Shown here piece after piece: positions 33,915-40,389 of a stretch of 64,000 nt of DNA. The stretch covers positions 62,001 to 126,000 of the forward strand of contig CAJTYJ010000001.1 of the NCBI GenBank assembly GCA_910583895.1, read 5' to 3'. Numbering within the stretch: the stretch's first letter is position 1; the number at the start of each line of letters is the position of its first letter. Under the pieces are notes generated by a model. The model was not told the origin of the DNA, did no database searches, and worked only from the letters and a program-made list of their open reading frames with translations. Origin of the DNA: an uncultured Lachnospiraceae bacterium. Its GTDB lineage: Bacteria > Bacillota > Clostridia > Lachnospirales > Lachnospiraceae. Made by a program: the position numbers and the translations under genes.

Positions 33915-33925
33915 TGGTACGACCA
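33915..33925. promoter_or_regulatory. FadR/GntR-type operator
   Basis: TGGT-ACG-ACCA is a perfect match to the TGGT-N3-ACCA site of FadR-subfamily regulators. A wider inverted repeat TTGGTA (33914-33919) with TACCAA (33937-33942) surrounds it. It lies at about +6 to +16, a position where bound repressor would block transcription. Confidence 0.78.
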
Positions 33926-33962
33926 TCATACCATAATACCAACAACAGAAAGGAGAAGAAGT

Positions 33963-35021
33963 ATGAGGAAACAAAAAAAGGGGAAACGGGTTATGGCAGC
34001 ATTGGTTACGGCGGTATTTGTGCTGGGATCTCTGGGGGGATGCGCAAAGACGCAGGGAGACCGTGGAACAGAACAGGATGCTGCTTCCGGGCCAGGAGCA
34101 GGGGATGCTGCGATTGTCCTGAAGATTGCCCATGTGAACAGTGAGACGCATCCGGCATCGATTGCTCTGGAAAAGTTTAAAGAAGAGGTAGAAAGCCGGA
34201 CCAATGGGGCAGTCACTGTGGATTTGTACGGAAACGGGATATTGGGTGGAGAACTGGAAGAGATTCAGCAGGTAATCGACGGGACACTTTCTGCTGCCAT
34301 GGTGATGGGGGCATCCAACTGGCAGACGATGAATCCGGCAGCAGCGATTGAGGAACTGCCGTTTATGTTTTCGGATGTGGAGACCGCCAGGGCAGCTTTC
34401 GACGGGGATTACGGTCAGAAGCTGGCGGAAGAAGTGATCGAGCCTACAGGGGTCAAAGTGCTTTGTTACTGGGAGAGCGGCTTCCGGCATTTTACGAATA
34501 ATGTAAGGCCGATTACGGTTCCGGAAGATATGGACGGCATTAAATTCCGTACGGCACAGTCAGAGATTCGCATTAAAATGTTTGAAACGCTGGGTGCCAC
34601 GGCGATTCCGATGAATTTCAATGAACTGTACACCGCACTGCAGCAGGGGACCGTGGCCGGACAGGAGAATCCCCTTTCCATCATTACCTCTTCCAATTTT
34701 TATGAGGTGCAGGATTATTTGTCTTTGTCCGGTCATTTTTACAGTACCGCACTGTTTATCGTAAATCCGGATTTCTGGATGAGCATTCCGGAAGAACACC
34801 AGGATGTCATCCTGGAAGTCGCACAGGAGTGCCGGGACTATGACAGACAATTGAGCACGGAAGCGGAGGAAGAGATGATCAAGACCTGTACGGACAACGG
34901 AATGGAGGTAAATGAGATCGATAAGAACGCCTTTGCAGAAAAGATGCAGGATGTCTGGAAGATCTATACGGATGAATTTGGGACGGAACTGGTGGATCTG
35001 GCAAGAAGCTATGCGGAATAA
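33963..35021 (+). CDS. TRAP transporter substrate-binding lipoprotein (DctP type)
   Basis: The 352-residue protein has a lipobox SLGGC (Cys27) and the DctP fold: KIAHVNSETHPASIALEKF near the start, a central GIKFRTAQSEIRIKMFETLGA with the conserved Arg that grips the carboxylate of ligands, and GTVAGQENPLS. It captures an organic acid and delivers it to the DctQ/DctM membrane proteins that follow. The adjacent aldolase suggests a sugar-acid or keto-acid substrate. AGGAGAAG precedes the ATG. Confidence 0.93.
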   Translation: MRKQKKGKRVMAALVTAVFVLGSLGGCAKTQGDRGTEQDAASGPGAGDAAIVLKIAHVNSETHPASIALEKFKEEVESRTNGAVTVDLYGNGILGGELEEIQQVIDGTLSAAMVMGASNWQTMNPAAAIEELPFMFSDVETARAAFDGDYGQKLAEEVIEPTGVKVLCYWESGFRHFTNNVRPITVPEDMDGIKFRTAQSEIRIKMFETLGATAIPMNFNELYTALQQGTVAGQENPLSIITSSNFYEVQDYLSLSGHFYSTALFIVNPDFWMSIPEEHQDVILEVAQECRDYDRQLSTEAEEEMIKTCTDNGMEVNEIDKNAFAEKMQDVWKIYTDEFGTELVDLARSYAE

Positions 35022-35068
35022 AAGATGGAGAAGCACAGGGGTGCTGTGCCGAAAAAGGGAATGAGATT

Positions 35069-35539
35069 ATGAAAGCAATAAAAGGGATACAGGTGGTAAT
35101 GGAGAAGATTTGTGCAGTTCTGATGATCATCATGTGTCTGTGTTCTTTTGCACAGGTCGGCAACCGGCTGATTTTTGAGAAGGCATTTTACTGGACAGAT
35201 GAGATTACTATTTTTTCCATGGTATGGCTGACATTTATGGGATCGGCGCTGGCTGTCAGCAAAAATTCCCATACACGGATTGATTTTTTCGTGAATCTCC
35301 TGCCTGGGAAGATAAAAAAATGGGTGGATGCGCTGGCAAATCTTGTCTGTGCGGCGTTTTGTGTGATCCTGGTCTTTGAATCCCTGCCGGTTTTTCAGAA
35401 AAATCTGCAGATTTATAGTTCAGGGCTTCACTGGCCCATGGCAATCAATTATGTGGCAGTATTGCTGGGCGGCATAACGATGGTTCTGTTTTTCGTGCTG
35501 CTGGCAGTACAGAATGTGAAATCCAAAGAGGAGGGGTGA
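35069..35539 (+). CDS. TRAP transporter small permease (DctQ type)
   Basis: The 156-residue protein has four membrane helices. The conserved region between helices 1 and 2 (FYWTDEITIFSMVWLTFMGSALA) is characteristic of DctQ. It lies 47 bases after the binding-protein gene and 9 bases before the large permease gene, in a standard P-Q-M order. Confidence 0.92.
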   Translation: MKAIKGIQVVMEKICAVLMIIMCLCSFAQVGNRLIFEKAFYWTDEITIFSMVWLTFMGSALAVSKNSHTRIDFFVNLLPGKIKKWVDALANLVCAAFCVILVFESLPVFQKNLQIYSSGLHWPMAINYVAVLLGGITMVLFFVLLAVQNVKSKEEG

Positions 35540-35548
35540 GTACCTGTT

Positions 35549-36823
35549 ATGGTTGGTGTTCTGTTTGGAGTCTTAGTTGTAAGTCTGATCATCGGTGTGC
35601 CCGTAGGGTTTGCCATCGGTATCAGCTGTATGGCATTTTTAATGACCTCGGATATATCCGCTGTGATTCTGGTACAGAAGATGACGGACGGTGTCAGTTC
35701 CTTTACGATGATGGCGCTGCCGATGTTCATGCTGTCGGGTGCTATCATGGCTTACGGCAGTTCGCCGCGCCTGATGCGCCTGGCCCGCTTAATCCTGGGA
35801 AAGGTCCCGGGAGGGGTAGGGGCGGCCGGCTGTGCGGCTCTGGGATTTTTTGGCGCGGTGTCTGGTTCCGGTGTGGCCAGTACAGCAGCGGTGGGCGGTA
35901 TTATGGGACCGGAGATGGTAAAGGACGGTTACGGAAAGGGCATTACGGCGTCGCTGATGGCAGCCGGAGGAGCTATGGCCAGCCTTATCCCGCCCAGTCT
36001 GGTGATGGTAGTGTACGGAGCGTCTGCAGGCGCATCCATCGGTGCCATGTTTCTGGCAGGGATTATACCAGGGCTTCTGACCATAGGCGGTCTGATAGCG
36101 CTGATTATGTTTCTGGCAAAAAGGAGGAATTATCCTACCGGTTATCAGGAAACAACGGGCAGGGAAAAGGTACAGATCGTGCTGGATGCACTGCTTCCTC
36201 TGATGATGCCGGTCATCATTCTGGGCGGTGTCATGTCCGGAACGTTTACGCCGACAGAGTCAGCGGTGGTGGCGACGGTCTATGCATTTTTGCTCGCTGT
36301 GTTTGTCTATAAAGAGCTGACACTGAAACAGTTTGTCCAGGTTGCAGCACAGAGCGCGGTATCCAGTGCGGTGATTTTGCTGATTATCTCATCGGCATCT
36401 CCGCTGGGCTGGATTCTGGCGGTAAAAAACATTCCGCAAAGTTTTACCTCCTGGCTGCTTGACATCAGTTCTAATCCGGTCGTGATCACATCCATGATTA
36501 CGCTGTTGCTGCTGATCCTGGGGACATTTATGGAAACGGTATCCATTATCATTCTGATGACGCCGATTTTGCTGCCGATCATGGTCAGTCTGGGGATGAC
36601 GCCAATCCAGTTTGGCATCGTACTGCTGATGAATACGGCCATTGGGTCTTTGACACCGCCTCTGTCGGTGTGTCTGTTTACCGGATGCCGTATTGTAGGA
36701 ATCCGGGTGGAAGAAAGCTTTCCGGATATCCTGTATGTGATCGGAGTTGTGTTTGTCGTATTGCTGATCACCATAGGGATACCGGAAGCCAGTACGTTTT
36801 TGCCGGGAGTTTTATTACCGTGA
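35549..36823 (+). CDS. TRAP transporter large permease (DctM type)
   Basis: The 424-residue protein has about twelve hydrophobic segments typical of DctM, including GFFGAVSGSGVASTAAVGGI and the C-terminal NTAIGSLTPPLSVCLF. It performs sodium-coupled uptake with DctQ. Its stop codon falls inside the end of a family-2 repeat (36819-36910), so the repeat supplies the last bases of the gene. Confidence 0.94.
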   Translation: MVGVLFGVLVVSLIIGVPVGFAIGISCMAFLMTSDISAVILVQKMTDGVSSFTMMALPMFMLSGAIMAYGSSPRLMRLARLILGKVPGGVGAAGCAALGFFGAVSGSGVASTAAVGGIMGPEMVKDGYGKGITASLMAAGGAMASLIPPSLVMVVYGASAGASIGAMFLAGIIPGLLTIGGLIALIMFLAKRRNYPTGYQETTGREKVQIVLDALLPLMMPVIILGGVMSGTFTPTESAVVATVYAFLLAVFVYKELTLKQFVQVAAQSAVSSAVILLIISSASPLGWILAVKNIPQSFTSWLLDISSNPVVITSMITLLLLILGTFMETVSIIILMTPILLPIMVSLGMTPIQFGIVLLMNTAIGSLTPPLSVCLFTGCRIVGIRVEESFPDILYVIGVVFVVLLITIGIPEASTFLPGVLLP

Positions 36824-36910
36824 GCAATGAGCCAAGTGGCTGCTTGCAGACATTTGGCGACTGCTGCGAGGGTCAAATACCCCGCTGCTCTGCAGCGCAG
36901 CAAGTTTGAT
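36819..36910 (-). repeat. Family-2 palindromic repeat, truncated copy
   Basis: In reverse orientation this matches the copies at 55364 and 61545 from the part reading ATCAAACTTG, through GCAGCGGGGTATTTGA and CGCCAAATGTCTGCAAGC, to the outer end GCTCATTGCTCACGG. The other arm is missing, and a MITE-like element starts at the break. Confidence 0.8.
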
Positions 36911-37010
36911 GGAGCTGTTGCGAAACGCAGTTTATACACAATATATGGATCATATGATCACAAATAGTATCCCAGATGTGGCGTATAACGGTTATTTCGC
37001 AACAGCCCCC
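36911..37010. mobile_element. 100-bp MITE-like element
   Basis: The ends GGAGCTGTTGCGAAA (36911-36925) and TTTCGCAACAGCCCC (36995-37009) form a 15-bp inverted repeat with one mismatch. The centre is the palindrome GATCATATGATC (36948-36959). TTTGAT lies directly on both sides (36905-36910 and 37011-37016), an apparent 6-bp target duplication. It encodes no transposase and would need one elsewhere. A partial relative lies at 53801-53883. Confidence 0.72.
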
Positions 37011-37041
37011 TTTGATTAAAATAAAGGAATAGGAGATAACG

Positions 37042-37806
37042 ATGAAAAAAAGTTTCAAACAGCTGATGAAGGAAGAAAAAAAGCCGGTGGGCATATTTGT
37101 GAATACGGGCTGTCCGGAGATGGTGGAGATTACGGCACAGACGGGATTTCGGTTCGTGTTCATTGACAACGAGCATGGGAGCTGGGGTCTGGAGACGAAC
37201 GCGGATATGATCCGGGCGGCAGAAAGCTTTGATTCGATTCCGCTGATCCGGGTGCCGGTGATCGATGAGACGGCCATCAAATACGCGCTGGACTGCGGGG
37301 CAGCAGGGGTTGTGATCCCCGGAGTGTCAACGCCGGAGCAGGCCGTCCGGGCACTGGAATATTCCAAATTTGCGCCGGAAGGAAAAAGAGGAGCCTGTCC
37401 GTATGTGCGTGCAAACCGCTATACCGGCAGAAGCGACACGTATTTTGAGGAAAGCAACCGGGAGACTGCTGTTGTCATGCTGATCGAAGGGGAAGAAGGG
37501 GTGGCCAACTATGATGCTATTTTAGAAGTAGAAGGGGTGGAATTTGTATTTTTCGGCCCATATGACCTGTCGGTGTCTCTGGGCATTCCCGGCCAGCTGG
37601 AAGACCCGCGGGTCAAGAAAAGCATCCAGGAAATGATACGCAAGGCAAATGAAAAAGGGATTTATGCAGGAATGCTGGGAATCGAGGCAAAGGATTCCAA
37701 CGAATGGTTTGCATGCGGCGCAGATTACATAGTTGCGGTGGGTGATATGGCCTTATTCTACCGAACCTGCCAGGAGATGGTGAATGGAATCCGTGCCCGT
37801 TCCTGA
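37042..37806 (+). CDS. HpcH/HpaI family aldolase
   Basis: The 254-residue enzyme belongs to the class II aldolases that cleave 2-keto-3-deoxy acids, for example 4-hydroxy-2-oxoheptanedioate or 2-keto-3-deoxyglucarate, to pyruvate and an aldehyde. The conserved FIDNEHGSWG holds the catalytic His and the Glu region, with VVIPGVSTPEQA and the FFGPYDLSVSLG substrate loop downstream. It follows the TRAP genes after the repeat cluster and probably cleaves the imported acid or a product of it. Confidence 0.9.
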   Translation: MKKSFKQLMKEEKKPVGIFVNTGCPEMVEITAQTGFRFVFIDNEHGSWGLETNADMIRAAESFDSIPLIRVPVIDETAIKYALDCGAAGVVIPGVSTPEQAVRALEYSKFAPEGKRGACPYVRANRYTGRSDTYFEESNRETAVVMLIEGEEGVANYDAILEVEGVEFVFFGPYDLSVSLGIPGQLEDPRVKKSIQEMIRKANEKGIYAGMLGIEAKDSNEWFACGADYIVAVGDMALFYRTCQEMVNGIRARS

Positions 37807-37852
37807 AAAACACTACAAAAATGATTTTGCTGAAATTATTGCGAAAAAGTGC

Positions 37853-37880
37853 TTGCATTTACCGGAAGTTGTGCTATACT
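37853..37880 (+). promoter_or_regulatory. Promoter of the rimP-ribF operon
   Basis: TTGCAT (37853-37858) and TATACT (37875-37880) are 16 bases apart and precede a leader of about 135 bases. Confidence 0.65.
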
Positions 37881-37911
37881 GATAATAACTGAATAACACA
37901 GATGATAGAAA

Positions 37912-37938
37912 GGGGTGGGCAAGAGTCCACTCCTTCTT
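37912..37938 (+). terminator. Possible attenuator hairpin in the rimP leader
   Basis: GGGGTGGGC (37912-37920) pairs along nine positions (two G-U) with GTCCACTCC (37925-37933) around an AAGA loop and is followed by TTCTT. Its position between promoter and first gene suggests attenuation. Confidence 0.5.
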
Positions 37939-37964
37939 ATATGTGTGTCTGTATGCAAAACTTG

Positions 37965-38003
37965 AAACAGCAAAAGCCTCTGTGAGGCTGTGGCGGAACT
38001 TTG
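37965..38003 (+). repeat. Family-1 leader element before rimP
   Basis: AAACAGC leads to a short hairpin AGCCTC-TGT-GAGGCT, then GTG, then GCGGAACTTT. The architecture (GC/GC base, three-by-three internal loop, AGCC stem) matches the 102-bp units at 14081. AGGAGG follows four bases later. ACTTG just before the element may be the end of an eroded neighbour. Confidence 0.75.
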
Positions 38004-38020
38004 ATTAGGAGGGCTGTTAC

Positions 38021-38488
38021 GTGGCAAGAAGGGATAGTTATGAGGAGAAGACAGAGGCGCTTCTGATGCCGATGCTTGCAGAGCATCAGTTTGAGCTTGT
38101 GGATGTGGAGTTTATCAAGGAAGCCGGAACCTGGTTTCTGAGAGCCTATATCGATAAGCCCGGCGGGATCACCATCGACGACTGTGAACTGGTCAGCAGA
38201 GCACTGTCCGACCGGCTGGATGAAAAAAACTTTATCGAGGAAAGCTATATTCTGGAGGTAAGCTCTCCCGGACTTGGGAGGCCTCTTAAAAAGGAAAAGG
38301 ATTTTATCAGAAGTCAGGGGGAGTCTGTGGATGTAAAGCTGTTCCGGGCACTGGATGGCCAGAAAGAATTTACGGGGATCCTGAAAGCATGGGATAAGGA
38401 GACGGTGACCCTGGAGTTTGAAGACGGGGCCGTCCTGACCATCGACAGGGCAAACATTGCCTTGATTCGTCTGGCATTTGATTTTTAA
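38021..38488 (+). CDS. rimP: Ribosome maturation factor RimP
   Basis: The 155-residue protein helps assemble the 30S ribosomal subunit. It shows LVDVEFIKEAGTWFLRAYIDKPGGI and YILEVSSPGLGRPL, hallmarks of the family. It starts at GTG, with AGGAGG upstream, directly after a family-1 leader element. It is the first gene of the conserved rimP-nusA-ylxR-ylxQ-infB-rbfA-nrnA-truB-ribF run. Confidence 0.95.
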   Translation: MARRDSYEEKTEALLMPMLAEHQFELVDVEFIKEAGTWFLRAYIDKPGGITIDDCELVSRALSDRLDEKNFIEESYILEVSSPGLGRPLKKEKDFIRSQGESVDVKLFRALDGQKEFTGILKAWDKETVTLEFEDGAVLTIDRANIALIRLAFDF

Positions 38489-38505
38489 GGAGGATAAGAC
38501 AGAAA

Positions 38506-39798
38506 ATGAACACTGAATTAAAGATGGCACTGGACATATTGGAGAAAGAAAAAGATATCAGCAAAGATGTGATGCTGGATGCCATTGAAAATTCTCTGAT
38601 AACTGCATGCAAAGGGCATTTTGGCAGGGATACGGACAATTTCCGCGTGATCATTGACAAAGAAACATTTGATTTCCGCGTGTTTGTGGAAAAGACAGTG
38701 GTGGAAGAGCCGGAGAATGACGTGACCGAGATCAGCCTTGCGGCAGCAAAGCTCATCGACAGCAAATACGAACTGGGAGACATCGTACAGGAAGAGGTGA
38801 AGTCCAAGGAGTTCGGCCGGATCACAACCCAGAACGCAAGAAATGTGATTCTGCAGAAGATTCGGGAAGAAGAGCGCAAGGTGCTGTTTAATCAGTATTA
38901 CGGTAAAGAAAAAGACGTGGTCACCGGGGTGGTGCAGCGCTATATCGGCAGGAACGTAAGCGTAAATCTTGGAAAAGTGGATGCGATCCTGAACGAGAAC
39001 GAGATGGTAAAGGGTGAAGTATTTACACCTACGGAACGTATCAAAGTCTATATCCTGGAAGTCAAGGACACCACCAAAGGTCCCAGGATCCTCGTATCCA
39101 GGACCCATCCGGAGCTGGTAAAGCGGCTGTTTGAGTCCGAGGTGACAGAGGTCCGGGACGGGACGGTGGAGATCAAGAGCATAGCCAGAGAGGCTGGTTC
39201 CCGTACGAAGATCGCGGTCTGGTCCAACGATCCGGATGTGGACCCGGTGGGAGCCTGTGTGGGATTAAACGGCGCCCGGGTCAATGCCATCGTCAGTGAG
39301 CTCAAAGGAGAGAAGATTGACATCATCAACTGGAATGAGAATCCGGCACTTCTGATCGAGAATGCATTAAGCCCCGCGAAAGTGGTGGTGGTGCTGGCGG
39401 ATCCGGAGGATAAGACAGCGAAAGTGGTGGTCCCGGATTATCAGCTCTCCCTGGCCATCGGAAAAGAAGGACAGAATGCAAGGCTGGCTGCGAGGCTGAC
39501 CGGGTTCAAGATCGACATCAAGAGTGAGAGCCAGGCCAATGCCATTGAAGATTTCTATGAAGGCTTTTACGATGACGAGGATGAGGAGGAAGCATACGAT
39601 TCGGAGTATGAAGGCGGGGAAGCTTATGAGGATCCGAAGGAGTATGAAGACGAGGAATCCTATGAAGAGCTGGAAGCCTGTGACTCTGATGCAGATGAGG
39701 AAGATCTGGATGCAGAAGTCTATGAGGAGGACGGTGTCATGGCGCCGGAAGGCGATGGCAGCGTTGCAGAGCAGGAAGTGACAGAGTGGGAACAGTGA
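38506..39798 (+). CDS. nusA: Transcription termination/antitermination factor NusA
   Basis: The 430-residue protein has an N-terminal RNA-polymerase-binding domain (1-125), an S1 domain (about 130-200) and two KH domains (about 205-345; GARVNAIVSEL and AIGKEGQNARLAARL). After residue 350 there is an unusual acidic tail rich in Glu, Asp and Tyr (DEDEEEAYDSEYE and similar). AAGGAGG precedes the ATG. Confidence 0.96.
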   Translation: MNTELKMALDILEKEKDISKDVMLDAIENSLITACKGHFGRDTDNFRVIIDKETFDFRVFVEKTVVEEPENDVTEISLAAAKLIDSKYELGDIVQEEVKSKEFGRITTQNARNVILQKIREEERKVLFNQYYGKEKDVVTGVVQRYIGRNVSVNLGKVDAILNENEMVKGEVFTPTERIKVYILEVKDTTKGPRILVSRTHPELVKRLFESEVTEVRDGTVEIKSIAREAGSRTKIAVWSNDPDVDPVGACVGLNGARVNAIVSELKGEKIDIINWNENPALLIENALSPAKVVVVLADPEDKTAKVVVPDYQLSLAIGKEGQNARLAARLTGFKIDIKSESQANAIEDFYEGFYDDEDEEEAYDSEYEGGEAYEDPKEYEDEESYEELEACDSDADEEDLDAEVYEEDGVMAPEGDGSVAEQEVTEWEQ

Positions 39799-40064
39799 GA
39801 AAGATACCGATGCGGCAGTGCATCGGATGCGGCGAGAAAAAGAGTAAAAGGGATATGATCCGGATCCTCCGGACGACGGAGGGAGAGATTGTTCTGGATG
39901 CGACAGGAAGGAAGAACGGGCGGGGTGCTTATCTGTGCGGAAGTACAGAATGTTTGAAGAAGGCGGAGAAGTCCAGGGGACTGGAGCGCTCCTTAAAGAC
40001 CGTGATTCCGGCGGAAGTTTATGAGAGTTTAAAGAAGGAGATCGAAAAGCTTGCAGAAAAATAA
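39795..40064 (+). CDS. YlxR (DUF448) family RNA-binding protein
   Basis: The 89-residue protein shows the family start RKIPMRQCIGCGEKKSKRDMIRI and the GRGAYLC segment with its cysteines. Relatives in Bacillus bind RNase P RNA (RnpM). It starts at GTG 39795, overlapping the nusA stop by four bases, and its end overlaps the next gene by 14 bases. Confidence 0.92.
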   Translation: MRKIPMRQCIGCGEKKSKRDMIRILRTTEGEIVLDATGRKNGRGAYLCGSTECLKKAEKSRGLERSLKTVIPAEVYESLKKEIEKLAEK

Positions 40065-40389
40065 AGTTCTGTCCTATCTTGGCTTGGCCACAAAGGCCGG
40101 CAAGGTCGTAAGCGGAGAATTCAGCGTGGAAAGGTCAGTGAGACAGCACCGAGCAAAGCTGGTATTCGTATCAGAAGATGCCTCTGAGACTTCGAAGAAA
40201 AATTTTCGCAACATGTGTACTTACTACAAAGTGCCGCTGTATTTTTTCGGAAGCAGAGAAGAGCTTGGGGCAGCCTGCGGAAAAGAAGCAAGGGTGTCAG
40301 CAGCCATAGAAGATGAGGGATTGGCAGATGCGGCAATCCGAAAATTAGAACAGGAATCAGGTATTGGAGGTAGTAAGTATGTCGAATAA
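40051..40389 (+). CDS. L7Ae/L30e/YlxQ family RNA-binding protein
   Basis: The 112-residue protein has the L7Ae-like core: LGLATKAGKVVSGE, LVFVSEDASETSKKN and VPLYFFGSREELG. It may bind kink-turn RNA in ribosomes or leaders. It begins at a TTG inside the YlxR gene, and its end overlaps the start of infB by 11 bases. Confidence 0.9.
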   Translation: MQKNKVLSYLGLATKAGKVVSGEFSVERSVRQHRAKLVFVSEDASETSKKNFRNMCTYYKVPLYFFGSREELGAACGKEARVSAAIEDEGLADAAIRKLEQESGIGGSKYVE

